Source: Phycisphaerales bacterium UBA5793
GTDB lineage: Bacteria > Planctomycetota > Phycisphaerae > Phycisphaerales > UBA5793
NCBI GenBank assembly: GCA_002418285.1
Contig: DIDT01000010.1
Coordinates: 1 to 64,000, forward strand
Direction: 5' to 3'
DNA length: 64,000 nucleotides
In this document: piece after piece, positions 41,234 through 50,621 of the stretch
Layout of the letters: each line of letters opens with the position of its first letter
Position numbering within the stretch: the first letter of the stretch is position 1
Position numbers and translations under genes: made by a program
The notes under the pieces: model-generated
The model's input: only the letters and a program-made list of their open reading frames with translations
Told to the model about the DNA's origin: nothing
Database searches by the model: none

Positions 41234-42607
41234 ATGGGACTGGCTCTGCCGATTGTTCGCCTGCTGATTGATCAACATCGCGCTCGACCGTTCGGGTCTT
41301 CGGTGCTCACGCTTGGAGTGCAGGATATCGGCGCCACGGCCGGCGAGGTGGAGTCGCTGCTCGCGGGCCAGGTTGTTGAGGAGCCCAGGCCATCGCTGGC
41401 GCCACGCGACGCGTTGAGCGCCGAGCTGTTCTTCAAAGCGCTGAGATTCGAAGAGTACCAGTCGCTCGATCTCTTTGGCTCGGAGGGCGCTTCGATCATC
41501 CATGACCTGTCGCAACCGATCCCCCATGCGCTGCGGGGACGGTTCGATCTGGTCATCGACGGTGGGACGATTGAGCACATCTTCGATATCGCCGCCGCGC
41601 TTCGGGGCATTGTGAGTTTGCTCAAAGTCGGCGGCACGGCGTTTCATGTCTCTCCGGTCTCGGGATGGGAGAACCACGGTTTCTACTCGATCAATCCCAA
41701 ACTGTTCGAACGCTTTTATCGCTGCAACGGTTTTGACATCGACGGCGCCTGGCTCGTCCACCTTTCCAAGACCGGTTCGTTGCGCAGCGGTCGATGCGAA
41801 GCGATCAGGGATTTCGATGCGCCATTGCAGGCGGATTCGCTGCGCGAGTACACATTGCTCGTGATGGCAGCGCGGAAGCGGGAGGAAGCGCCGGCGATCG
41901 CATCGCCCGTCGACACGCATCAGTCGACTGGCGGCGGCGGTGCGGTGCGACTGCGCGATGATCTCCTGTTTTGGCAGCAGGAAGAGGAGTTCCGTCGAGT
42001 ATGCGATGAGGGCGAAGTGCTGTGCGGACCGGGGCCGCGCGACCGGTACTACGTCATCAAGGAATACCTGCGGTCGCTGGGTCGACTCGACGGCGATACG
42101 GCCGAATGCGGGATCTACCGCGGGCTTGGCTCGTGGCTCATTCGTTACTATGCCCAGCAGTTACCGCGGCATGGGGACTATCGGCACCATCTTTTCGATT
42201 CGTTCGAAGGCGTGTCTCCGCCAACCGCAAGCGATGCGCCAGCGCCGGGCGTTCGGCCGTGGCATGCGGGCGACATGGCTTGGGGTGTCGAGGACGTGAA
42301 GCGAACGTTGTCGCGCTGGAGCGATCTGGAGTTTTATCGCGGCTGGATACCGGCGTGCTTTGAGGCGGCGCGGGATGCGCGGTTCGCATTCGTGCACATC
42401 GATGTAGATCTGTACGAGCCAACGCGAGAGGCACTGGCGTTCTTTCATCCGCGAGTGATTCCCGGCGGCATCATCGTGCTGGATGACGATGGGTTTCTGA
42501 CGTGCCCGGGGGCGCGGAAGGCGGTTGAGGAATTCGCCGCTGCAAGTGGTGAGCGGTTCGTGCGGCTGCCGACGGGTCAGGCGGTGCTCGTCAAAGCTCG
42601 GACGTAG
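41234..42607 (+). CDS. Fused methyltransferase plus TylF-family O-methyltransferase
   Basis: 457 residues; AGGAG lies 8 bases before ATG 41234 (GTG 41231 is the alternative). The N-terminal half (~1-205) is a degenerate class I methyltransferase fold with FDLVIDGGTIEHIFD and a FHVSPVSGWENHGFY acceptor loop but no clear GxGxG. A Ser/Gly linker follows. The C-terminal half (~240-457) matches the TylF/MycF sugar O-methyltransferase family: DTAECGIYRGLGSWLI, FDSFEGVSPP, AFVHIDVDLYEPTREAL and VIPGGIIVLDDDGF with the metal-binding aspartates. TylF enzymes methylate sugar hydroxyls using Mg2+. This is the last gene of the run in the same direction. Confidence 0.84.
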   Translation: MGLALPIVRLLIDQHRARPFGSSVLTLGVQDIGATAGEVESLLAGQVVEEPRPSLAPRDALSAELFFKALRFEEYQSLDLFGSEGASIIHDLSQPIPHALRGRFDLVIDGGTIEHIFDIAAALRGIVSLLKVGGTAFHVSPVSGWENHGFYSINPKLFERFYRCNGFDIDGAWLVHLSKTGSLRSGRCEAIRDFDAPLQADSLREYTLLVMAARKREEAPAIASPVDTHQSTGGGGAVRLRDDLLFWQQEEEFRRVCDEGEVLCGPGPRDRYYVIKEYLRSLGRLDGDTAECGIYRGLGSWLIRYYAQQLPRHGDYRHHLFDSFEGVSPPTASDAPAPGVRPWHAGDMAWGVEDVKRTLSRWSDLEFYRGWIPACFEAARDARFAFVHIDVDLYEPTREALAFFHPRVIPGGIIVLDDDGFLTCPGARKAVEEFAAASGERFVRLPTGQAVLVKART

Positions 42608-42650
42608 CTGAGTGCAAGTGCAAATCGAATCGGGTTGAATCCGCGGAAGG

Positions 42651-42941
42651 TCAACTCTCGCGCGGCAGGACGGTGACGTTGCGCCGACCCCGGCTGTCGC
42701 GACCCCAGAGTGTGCCGCTGCGGCCGGTGATGAGATTGCCGATGCGGTTGATCAACCCAAGCACGGCAAACACCACGACCGCCAGCGTAAAGGCGACGAG
42801 CACCAGCAGCAGAATGGGCAGGACGATGATCAACGCGAATGTCATGAGGGCCGCCCGGACAACCCAGTTGGGCTGAGCGGCGATGCGCTGGTGCACCCTG
42901 CGGATGCGATCGGTGCGGAGAGATGAGAACTCGACTCGCAT
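42651..42941 (-). CDS. Small membrane protein
   Basis: 96 residues, convergent with the preceding gene. One strong hydrophobic stretch (ALIIVLPILLLVLVAFTLAVVV continues to a second turn) suggests one long or two short transmembrane helices between a basic N-terminus (RTDRIRRVHQRI) and a basic C-terminus (NRIGNLITGRSGTLWGRD). The ribosome site is weak. The reading frame has normal codon character, but the 125-residue frame 42577-42951 on the same strand has no membrane segment and is judged a shadow. Function unknown. Confidence 0.5.
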   Translation of the reverse strand: MRVEFSSLRTDRIRRVHQRIAAQPNWVVRAALMTFALIIVLPILLLVLVAFTLAVVVFAVLGLINRIGNLITGRSGTLWGRDSRGRRNVTVLPRES

Positions 42942-43027
42942 GAAAGATCATAGGGAATTCGGGCGCTGATCTTGGGGTGTTGCGGCCCCAATCGCGGGGG
43001 AGGGGCTCGGGATAACCTGTCTATTCG

Positions 43028-43056
43028 TTGTCAAAAGGGGGCACACCCGGCATAGT
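43028..43056 (+). promoter_or_regulatory. Candidate sigma-70-type promoter of dnaE
   Basis: TTGTCA, a 17-base spacer and CATAGT (4 of 6 to TATAAT) lie 84 bases before the dnaE start codon. Position and spacing fit a housekeeping promoter. Confidence 0.4.
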
Positions 43057-43139
43057 GGTGACTCGGTCGGGCTGCGGCCATATCTTGTAGTTCAACTCGT
43101 TCCCCCACCTCGGGCCCTCAAACGACTACGATCCTATCA

Positions 43140-46100
43140 ATGACCGAACAAACCACGCCGCGTTTCACGCATCTCCACCTGCACACCGAGTACAGCCTGC
43201 TCGACGGCGGCAATCGGATCAGCAAGCTCGTCCAACACGTGCGCGAACTGGGCATGGACACCGTCGCGATGACGGACCACGGCAACGTGTTCGGGGCCGT
43301 CGAGTTTTACACCAAGGCGAAGGAAGCAGGGATCAAGCCGATCCTGGGTATCGAGGCGTATGTCGCACCGGGCGATCGGCACGATCGGCAGTACACCGGC
43401 GTGGCTGATGGCGGGTTCCACCTCGTGCTGCTGGCGGAGAACCAGCAGGGCTGGCAGCACATTCTCAAACTGACGAGCGATTCGTATCTCAACGGCTTCT
43501 ACTTCAAGCCGCGCATGGACAAGACGACGCTGGCGCAGTGGGCGGATGGATTGATCGCAATCAACGGCCACCTTGGCAGCAGCATCGCGCACCACCTGCT
43601 GCGCTACGTGCAGAATCCGGACACGGAATCGCACTGGCAGGCGGCGGTGGATGAAGCAAAGTGGCATGCGAGGACGTTCAAACCCAACGAGAATGGTGAG
43701 CCGCGATTTTTTGTTGAAGTACAGCGTCACGGCGTGCCCGAGCAGGATGCGATCAATCCGCACCTGATCCGCCTGGCGAAGGAACTTGACCTGCCGCTGG
43801 TGTGCGACAACGACGCGCACTTCATGCGCGCCGAGGATTACGACTCGCACGACACGCTGTGCTGCATTTCGATGGCGAAGATGAAGACGGAAGAGAACCG
43901 CCTGCGCTACCCGCGCGATCTGTACGTCAAGAGTCCGGAGCAGATGGGTGAACTGTTCCCCGATCTGCCCGAAGCGATGGAGAATACCGTCCGCATCGCC
44001 CAGCGGTGCAACGTAGAACTTCCAGCAGGACAGAATCACGCGCCGGTTGTCAAGCCGGTCATTCCGAAGGACAAGTTCAAATACACGAAGGGTGATCGGA
44101 CGAAGTGGTACACCGAGTTCTGCGCTCGATACGACCTCGAGCCGTTCGATGCGACTCGAGACCAGGAGACTCCTGATGAACTCAAGCAGCGATGCGACAA
44201 GGCGCTGCGCGAGTTGAGTGAAGCGGGATTGGTCTGGCGTTACGGCCTTGATGGCGTAACGGACGAGATTCGCGCCCGGCTCGATCGCGAACTGCGCATC
44301 CTCGCCGACAAGGCCATCTCGGCGTACTTCCTGATCGTGTGGGACTTTGTCAACTGGGCAAGGCAGCGCGGCATCCCGGCCAACGCGCGCGGCTCTGGCG
44401 TGGGCACGATGGTCGGCTACGTGCTGGGCCTGTCGAATGCGTGTCCGGTGCGCTATGGACTGCTCTTCGAGCGATTTACCGATCCGGATCGCAGTGAGTA
44501 CCCTGATATCGATATCGACATTTGCCAGGACGGCCGCGGCGCGGTCATTGAGTATGTGCGTCAGAAATACGGCCACGTGGCGCAGATCATCACGTTCGGA
44601 ACGCTCAAGGCGCGGGCGGCGATCAAGGACGTGGGACGCGTGCTGGGGCTGCTGCCCGGCGAGACGCAGCGTCTGGCGAACATGGTTCCCGATGGGCTGA
44701 ATGTCTCGATCGATGACGCGCTGGAGAAGGAGCCGGATCTTCGCAGCGAGTATGAATCGCGTCCCGAGATTCGGGAACTCATCGACACGGCCAAAGCACT
44801 CGAGGGCCAGGTGCGGCACAGCGGCGTGCATGCGGCCGGCGTAGTCATCGCGACCCAGCCGCTGGACAACATCATCCCGCTGGCGCGGCCGACGGGCGCG
44901 AAAGCCGGCGAGGGCGATGCGATCACGCAGTGGGACGGGCCGACAGTTGAGAAATTCGGTCTGCTGAAGATGGACTTTCTCGGCCTGCGGACGCTTTCAA
45001 TTATCGAACGGGCGAAAGAACTCATTCGCAATTCGCTCGATGAAGCGGCTATTCGCACCGCACTCGGGATTGATGATCCCAACCGCGATCCACTCGATCT
45101 CGAAAGACTCACCTACGACGATCCGCGCGTGTTCGAGCTCTTCCAGAGAGGCGACACGGCCGGAGTCTTCCAGTTTGAATCCGGCGGCATGCGCAAGTTG
45201 CTGCTGGACATGAAGCCGGACCGGCTCGAGGACCTCATCGCCGCCAACGCGCTGTATCGGCCCGGTCCGATGGATCTCATTCCCGACTACAACCGGCGCA
45301 AGCACGGCGAGCAGGAAGTACCCAAAGTGCATCCGATCGTCGATCGATTCACGGATGAGACATACGGCGTGATGGTGTACCAGGAACAGGTCATGCAGAT
45401 CTGCCACGAGCTGGGCGGCATCCCGCTGCGCGCTGCGTACACCCTCATCAAGGCGATCTCCAAGAAGAAGGAAAAGGTCATCAACGCCGAGCGCCCGGTA
45501 TTCATCGAAGGCGCCGTCAGACAGGGCCTTGAAAAGCACAAGGCTGAGGAACTGTTTGATCTCATCCTCAAATTCGCGGGCTACGGCTTCAACAAGAGTC
45601 ATTCGACGGGTTACGCGATCGTTGCGTACCAGACGGCGTACCTCAAGACCTACTTCCCGAACCAGTACATGGCGGCGACGCTGACGTACGAGTCGCAGGC
45701 GCAGAAAGTTGCAGACTGGATTGCGTACCTCGAAGACTGCCGCCGGGCAACTTTTCCGGACGGGCATACGGGAATCGACGTGCAGCCGCCGGATATCAAC
45801 CTGTCTGCATCCGATTTCTCGGTGGTGTTCGACGCCAATGAAGAGCGCGATTCCAACCACGGGCATGTGCGATTCGGCCTGCGGGCGCTCAAGGGCGCGG
45901 GTGAAAAAGCAATCGCTGCGGTCGTTGAGGAGCGCACCAAGCATGGGTCGTTCCGATCGCTCTTTGACTTCTGCGAGCGCGTACCGCTCTCGGTGGTCAA
46001 CAAGGCCACGATCGAAGCCCTCATCAAGGCCGGGGCGTTTGATTCGGTGCACGGCATGGAACAGCGAGCGGCGATGGTCGAGGCAATCGAGGCCGCGGTG

Positions 46101-46955
46101 CGGGCGGGCCAGGCGCTGGCGGCGGACCGGGCTTCGGGCCAAGGTTCACTATTTGGGTTTGGCGATGCACCTGCGGCCGTGGCGGAGATCGAGGTGAAGT
46201 CGGAAACGCCATTGCCTCGCGTCCAGCCGTGGGACCTTCAACTGGCGTTGATGAACGAAAAAGAAGTGCTCGGCTTCTTCGTTTCCAGCCACCCGCTGGA
46301 GCGTTACAAGACGCAACTCGAAACGTTCGGCACGGCGACAAGCGTCAGCGCGCCGGACCTCCCTGACAGCACGCAGGTGATCCTCGGCGGCATGCTCACG
46401 CGCGTTCGCCCCGTGCTCGTGCGCAACGGCCGCAGCGCCGGGCAGAAGATGGCGATGATTACACTCGAAGATCTGCATGGCCAGATCGACGGCGTGCTCT
46501 TTTCGGATACGTTCGCCAAGTGTGGTGATGCGCTGGTTGATCATGCCATGATCTTCATCCTCGGGCAGGTGGATAAGTCGCGTGGCGCTCCGAGCATCAA
46601 GGTTGATCGCGTGATCCCCATTGCCAAGGCCGCAGCGGAACTGGCCGGGTCGATCGAGATCAGCCTAGACGATGGGGAGGAAGCGGAAGCGACACTGGCG
46701 ATGCTCAACGGCGAACTGCAACGGCAGTCACGACTGAACGGCTCGGCCGGGCGGCCGGTTCCCGTTCGGCTGCATCTGTACGCGGACCGCCGGCACGTCA
46801 TCCTCGAGCCGACCCGCCTGAAGGTGACAGCCAGCGAGTCGCTGCTGGGGTTCATCCGCGAGACGGTTGGCGCCGGGGCCTGCAGCGTTACAGCCGGCCC
46901 GATGCCGGCACCGGCGGAGCGCCCCCGACGCTGGGGATCGGGCACTCAATCGTGA
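43140..46955 (+). CDS. dnaE: DNA polymerase III alpha subunit
   Basis: 1,271 residues, the replicative C-family polymerase. The N-terminal PHP domain starts FTHLHLHTEYSLLDGG and keeps MTDHGNVFG. The polymerase core has ARGSGVGTMVGYVLG, FERFTDPDRSEYPDIDIDIC with the catalytic aspartates, QIITFGTLKARAAIKDVGRV, MDFLGLRTLS and FAGYGFNKSHSTGYA. The helix-hairpin-helix (VNKATIEALIKAGAFDSV) and OB-fold (VILGGMLTRVRPVLVRNG) lie toward the C-terminus. The length is about 100 residues more than E. coli's, normal for this group. A clear single-gene unit with its own candidate promoter. Confidence 0.95.
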   Translation: MTEQTTPRFTHLHLHTEYSLLDGGNRISKLVQHVRELGMDTVAMTDHGNVFGAVEFYTKAKEAGIKPILGIEAYVAPGDRHDRQYTGVADGGFHLVLLAENQQGWQHILKLTSDSYLNGFYFKPRMDKTTLAQWADGLIAINGHLGSSIAHHLLRYVQNPDTESHWQAAVDEAKWHARTFKPNENGEPRFFVEVQRHGVPEQDAINPHLIRLAKELDLPLVCDNDAHFMRAEDYDSHDTLCCISMAKMKTEENRLRYPRDLYVKSPEQMGELFPDLPEAMENTVRIAQRCNVELPAGQNHAPVVKPVIPKDKFKYTKGDRTKWYTEFCARYDLEPFDATRDQETPDELKQRCDKALRELSEAGLVWRYGLDGVTDEIRARLDRELRILADKAISAYFLIVWDFVNWARQRGIPANARGSGVGTMVGYVLGLSNACPVRYGLLFERFTDPDRSEYPDIDIDICQDGRGAVIEYVRQKYGHVAQIITFGTLKARAAIKDVGRVLGLLPGETQRLANMVPDGLNVSIDDALEKEPDLRSEYESRPEIRELIDTAKALEGQVRHSGVHAAGVVIATQPLDNIIPLARPTGAKAGEGDAITQWDGPTVEKFGLLKMDFLGLRTLSIIERAKELIRNSLDEAAIRTALGIDDPNRDPLDLERLTYDDPRVFELFQRGDTAGVFQFESGGMRKLLLDMKPDRLEDLIAANALYRPGPMDLIPDYNRRKHGEQEVPKVHPIVDRFTDETYGVMVYQEQVMQICHELGGIPLRAAYTLIKAISKKKEKVINAERPVFIEGAVRQGLEKHKAEELFDLILKFAGYGFNKSHSTGYAIVAYQTAYLKTYFPNQYMAATLTYESQAQKVADWIAYLEDCRRATFPDGHTGIDVQPPDINLSASDFSVVFDANEERDSNHGHVRFGLRALKGAGEKAIAAVVEERTKHGSFRSLFDFCERVPLSVVNKATIEALIKAGAFDSVHGMEQRAAMVEAIEAAVRAGQALAADRASGQGSLFGFGDAPAAVAEIEVKSETPLPRVQPWDLQLALMNEKEVLGFFVSSHPLERYKTQLETFGTATSVSAPDLPDSTQVILGGMLTRVRPVLVRNGRSAGQKMAMITLEDLHGQIDGVLFSDTFAKCGDALVDHAMIFILGQVDKSRGAPSIKVDRVIPIAKAAAELAGSIEISLDDGEEAEATLAMLNGELQRQSRLNGSAGRPVPVRLHLYADRRHVILEPTRLKVTASESLLGFIRETVGAGACSVTAGPMPAPAERPRRWGSGTQS

Positions 46956-47037
46956 TCCGAGCCTGCCGCGCGGAATCGGCTTGCTGTTCAGGTCTCCGCC
47001 CGACCGGTCTTTGCAGCCGGGTGTGATACAATCAGCC

Positions 47038-48255
47038 GTGAATTCTGTTGAGCCATCCCGGCCCCGCATCTATTTCGACAACTCGGCGACGAGCCATCCC
47101 AAGCCGCCTGCCGTTTACCAGGCGATGATGCGCTTTGCAACCGAACTCGACGCCTCACCCGGGCGCGGCGGGTACGCTGAGGCGCGTGAGGCCGGCCGCA
47201 TCCTGCACGAGTGCCGAGAGCGGATCAACCGCTTGATCAACGGCGAAGCGCCAGAGCACGTCATTTTCACGCTCAACGGTTCAGATTCGCTCAATGTCGC
47301 GATCAAAGGACTCATCAGCCCCGGCACACGCGATCATGCCGTCACCACCTGGATGGCCCACAATTCGGTGCTGCGACCGCTCAATGCCCTGGCGGAGCGA
47401 GGGGATACTGAGCAGACGCGCATCCCCTGCGACCCGAAGACCGGCCTCGTGGACCCGCAGGAAATCGCCCGCGCGATCACGCCTCACACGCGCCTGGTCG
47501 CGATCACCCATGGATCCAATGTCGCCGGCACGCTCATGCCTCTTCGAGAAGTAGGGATGATCTGCCGCGAACGTGACGTGCCGTTCCTCGTCGATGCCGC
47601 CCAGACAGCCGGGCACGTACCGATCGACGTTCAGGAATTGAACATCGACATTCTCTGTTGCCCCGGCCATAAGGGACTGATGGGCCCTCTGGGCACCGGC
47701 TGTCTCTACATTCGTCCCGGCATGGAAGACCGAGTCCGCACGATGCGAGAAGGCGGCACGGGAAGCCTGTCGGAGAGCGACATCCAGCCGTCGAACATGC
47801 CCGACAAGTTCGAAGCGGGCAGTCACAACGCGATCGGCATTGCCGGGTTGAACGCCGCCGTAGCCTGGATCTTCGAACGGGGTGTCGATCACATCTGGGA
47901 GCATGAGCAGGAGATCATGAACCACATGCTCCAACGGCTCGACGAAGATGAGATGCCGGGTCTGCGACTCATCGGCCCGCCTGATTTTCAGAATCGGTGC
48001 GGCGTGTTCTCGATCGTGATCGACGGCATCGAACCGAACGAACTCTCGGCCATCCTGGAAGACGAATACGGCCTGCTCACCCGCGCCGGGTTCCATTGCG
48101 CGCCGCTCGCGCACCGCACATTCGGCACGGATCGACTCGGCGGGACCACGCGCATCAGTTTCGGGGCTTTCAACACCGAGACGGACGTCGATGCGCTGTG
48201 CGACGCCCTACAGGAAATCTGCCAGGAATACGCGGCGACATCAACGAGCCGCTGA
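47038..48255 (+). CDS. Cysteine desulfurase-family (class V aminotransferase) enzyme
   Basis: 405 residues from GTG 47038, which begins right before the conserved N-terminus RIYFDNSATSHPKPPAV; the longer open frame overlaps dnaE. PLP-dependent fold type I: THGSNVAGTL, DAAQTAGHVPIDVQ and the lysine in CCPGHKGLMGPLG that binds PLP. The active-site Cys lies in RAGFHCAPLAHRTFG, as in Csd/SufS-like enzymes. The FDNSATS start and GRGGY segment fit the group-II family known as 'EF2568-like' cysteine desulfurases, which mobilise sulfur for clusters or selenium. Located between dnaE and der, in the same direction. Confidence 0.87.
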   Translation: MNSVEPSRPRIYFDNSATSHPKPPAVYQAMMRFATELDASPGRGGYAEAREAGRILHECRERINRLINGEAPEHVIFTLNGSDSLNVAIKGLISPGTRDHAVTTWMAHNSVLRPLNALAERGDTEQTRIPCDPKTGLVDPQEIARAITPHTRLVAITHGSNVAGTLMPLREVGMICRERDVPFLVDAAQTAGHVPIDVQELNIDILCCPGHKGLMGPLGTGCLYIRPGMEDRVRTMREGGTGSLSESDIQPSNMPDKFEAGSHNAIGIAGLNAAVAWIFERGVDHIWEHEQEIMNHMLQRLDEDEMPGLRLIGPPDFQNRCGVFSIVIDGIEPNELSAILEDEYGLLTRAGFHCAPLAHRTFGTDRLGGTTRISFGAFNTETDVDALCDALQEICQEYAATSTSR

Positions 48256-48312
48256 GCCGCCTCTTTTCACCCCTGAACAGGGTATTGGCGGTCGCCGCCT
48301 AGGATTGTCACT

Positions 48313-49815
48313 ATGTCCATTCCGCGTATCGCCATTGTCGGCCGGCCCAATGTCGGCAAGAGCAGCCTGTTCAACATGATCGCCCGGCACCGCGTGTCGA
48401 TTGTGGCGCCCACGCCTGGCGTGACGCGCGATCGCATTTCCGTGGTGGTCGAGGTGCAGCCGCCCGGCGATCGCCGCGATGGCCTGCCGCGCAAGCAGGT
48501 CGAGCTGATCGACACGGGCGGCTACGGCATCTACTCGGGTGATGAAGATGACGCCGACTCCAAGGCGCTCATCAAAGACGTCGAGTTTCAGATCGGCCAG
48601 GCGATTCAGAAGGCCGACTCCATCTTCTTTCTCATCGATGCCCAGAGCGGATTGACGCCACTTGACCGGACGGTCGCGGAACTGCTTCGCAGGCAAGGCG
48701 CCTCGGATCGCGTGCGGCTGATTGCCAACAAGGTCGATGCCGAGTCGTGGGAGAGTCATGCGGCGGAGGCGGCGGCGCTGGGTTTTGGCGAGGCGGTTCC
48801 GATCTCGGCGCTGAACGGGTATAACCGGCGTCGCTTCTTTGACATGCTCTATGACCTGTTGCCGGAAACGGTGATCGAGCACGAACCAGCGATGAAACTC
48901 GCGATCATCGGCAAGCGCAATGCGGGTAAAAGCACGCTCATCAACTCGCTGGCGGGCGAGCAGCGCGTCATCGTGTCAGAGATCGCCGGCACGACGCGCG
49001 ACTCTGTCGATGTTCGTTTCGAGATCGATGGCCGGATCATGATCGCCATTGACACTGCGGGGGTGCGCAAGAGCAAGAGCCTGCAGAACGACGTTGAGTT
49101 CTACTCGCAGCATCGTGCGTTACGTTCGGTGCGGCGGGCCGATGTCGTCGCGCTGCTGATCGACGCCACGGTGCCGGTCAGCCAGGTGGACAAGCAATTG
49201 ACGCAGGAAATCCAGAACCACTACAAGCCTTGCGTGATCGTGGTGAACAAGTGGGATCTCACGACGGGAAGGACCAACCGAAAGGGTCAGCCGATTACCC
49301 CCGACGACTACCTCGACTACCTGACCAAGGAACTCGGGGGGCTCGATTATGCGCCGTGCGTGTTCACCTCGGCGGCGACGGGCGAAGGGGTGCGCGACGC
49401 GGTGGCGATGGCCTTTAACCTGTACCAGCAGGCGGGGCATCGCGAATCGACCGGCGCGCTCAATGTGGTGTTTCAGCGCATTCTCGAAAAGCGAGGCCCG
49501 AGTTCACACCTGGGGCGTCGGGCCAAGATTCTCTACGTCAGCCAGGTAGCGGTGCATCCCCCCACCATCGCGCTGATCGTCAACCATAGCGAACTCTTTG
49601 ATCCGGGATACGAAAGCTACCTGCTCAACCGCCTGCGCGAGGAGCTCCCCTACAGCGAAGTGCCGATCCGACTTATCTTCCGCGATCGCAAACGCAAGGC
49701 GCTGCATGATCTCAAGCATGGGCCGCGCCATGCCGGGCCTGAGTTGAGTGAATTCGGCGCCGAGTTGCCCGATGATTTTCAGGACGACGAAGCGTTCGAA
49801 ACCGAACCTTCGTGA
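48313..49815 (+). CDS. der: Ribosome-assembly GTPase Der (EngA)
   Basis: 500 residues with the double GTPase layout found only in Der. Domain 1 has IVGRPNVGKSSLFN, TPGVTRDR, IDTGGYGI and NKVDA. Domain 2 (from ~195) has IIGKRNAGKSTLIN (GRPNVGKST in most species), IAGTTRDSVDV, IDTAGVRKSKSL and NKWDLTT. The C-terminal KH-like domain (~385-465) ends with PIRLIFRDRKRK. Der is needed for 50S subunit maturation. A ~30-residue acidic tail follows. Its 3' end overlaps the 3' end of the transferase gene on the opposite strand by 37 bases. Confidence 0.95.
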   Translation: MSIPRIAIVGRPNVGKSSLFNMIARHRVSIVAPTPGVTRDRISVVVEVQPPGDRRDGLPRKQVELIDTGGYGIYSGDEDDADSKALIKDVEFQIGQAIQKADSIFFLIDAQSGLTPLDRTVAELLRRQGASDRVRLIANKVDAESWESHAAEAAALGFGEAVPISALNGYNRRRFFDMLYDLLPETVIEHEPAMKLAIIGKRNAGKSTLINSLAGEQRVIVSEIAGTTRDSVDVRFEIDGRIMIAIDTAGVRKSKSLQNDVEFYSQHRALRSVRRADVVALLIDATVPVSQVDKQLTQEIQNHYKPCVIVVNKWDLTTGRTNRKGQPITPDDYLDYLTKELGGLDYAPCVFTSAATGEGVRDAVAMAFNLYQQAGHRESTGALNVVFQRILEKRGPSSHLGRRAKILYVSQVAVHPPTIALIVNHSELFDPGYESYLLNRLREELPYSEVPIRLIFRDRKRKALHDLKHGPRHAGPELSEFGAELPDDFQDDEAFETEPS

Positions 49816-50621
49816 ATCCGCAGCGCGGGTCCGATTTCGATGCGAGGCTGGGTTTCCCACGGCACGAAATGATCGACTCGCCTCCAGCGGCCGTCGGGCT
49901 GCAACACTTCGTGCGGGCGAAAGCGAGCCTTGTACGCCATGGTCTTCGAGCCGTCGACCCAGTAGCCGAGGTAGAGCCTCGCCTCGCGGCCGGCCGGGCA
50001 GTGCATCGCGCACAACTCGATGGTCTTGATGATGTTGTATGTACCCAGCGAGCGTTTCGGCAATTGCGGGTCAAAGTAGCAGTACACACTGCTCCACGCC
50101 CCCGCGGCGCGATCGGTGCTGCCGATGCAGACGAGTCGATCGCCGAGGCGGATTTCGACTTCGCAAGTGTCAACGGGCGACTGGCCGAGAAACAATTCAA
50201 ACTCACGACGTGAACCGCTCATGAGGCCGTCGTGCCGCTGCGTGATGTAGCGGTGATACAGGTCGTAGCGCTCGTCATCAACGATCATGGGCGTGAGTCG
50301 CACGGTCAGATCGTCGTTGAGTCGGATGAGCCGGCGCATGGAGCGATCGGGTGTGAATTCGCCGACGGGCAACCGCAACGATCGGCAACTGGCACAGAAC
50401 GGGCAGGCGGGTTCGTAGATCGTCATGCCCGAACGTCGCCAGCCGGATTCGAGCATGGACTGCCACGTGCCCGGCTCCATGCGATGGACCGCGAAGCCGC
50501 GATCACGGGCGGTCTGGCCCGGCAGGTAGGCGCAGGGGTGCGGCGGCGACTCAGGCAGGGTGTGCAGCACCTGCACCATCGACTGGCGAACTTGAGCCGC
50601 AGGCTCGGTCACGTTCTTCAA
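49779..50621 (-). CDS. bpt: Arginyl/leucyl-tRNA-protein transferase (ATE/Bpt)
   Basis: 280 residues. Adds an amino acid from tRNA to N-terminal Asp/Glu of proteins, marking them for ClpAP-type degradation (N-degron path). The family marks are HPCAYLPGQTARDRGF, SGWRRSGMTIYEPACPFCASCRSLRLPV with the conserved cysteines, TPDRSMRRL, and the GNAT-like half with EVEIRLGDRLVCIGSTD, SSVYCYFDP and SLGTYNIIKTIELC. Start and stop codons overlap with lysA (ATGA). It is the last gene of a five-gene minus-strand run and converges on der. Confidence 0.9.
   Translation of the reverse strand: MKNVTEPAAQVRQSMVQVLHTLPESPPHPCAYLPGQTARDRGFAVHRMEPGTWQSMLESGWRRSGMTIYEPACPFCASCRSLRLPVGEFTPDRSMRRLIRLNDDLTVRLTPMIVDDERYDLYHRYITQRHDGLMSGSRREFELFLGQSPVDTCEVEIRLGDRLVCIGSTDRAAGAWSSVYCYFDPQLPKRSLGTYNIIKTIELCAMHCPAGREARLYLGYWVDGSKTMAYKARFRPHEVLQPDGRWRRVDHFVPWETQPRIEIGPALRIHEGSVSNASSS

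Noticed and set aside
43137..44831. 564-residue minus-strand frame opposite dnaE
   Set aside because: Antisense shadow; dnaE motifs on plus are unambiguous.
47010..47037. Promoter-like TGTGATACAAT before the cysteine-desulfurase-family gene
   Set aside because: The -10-like match is good but no -35 at proper spacing was found; kept out of the feature list.
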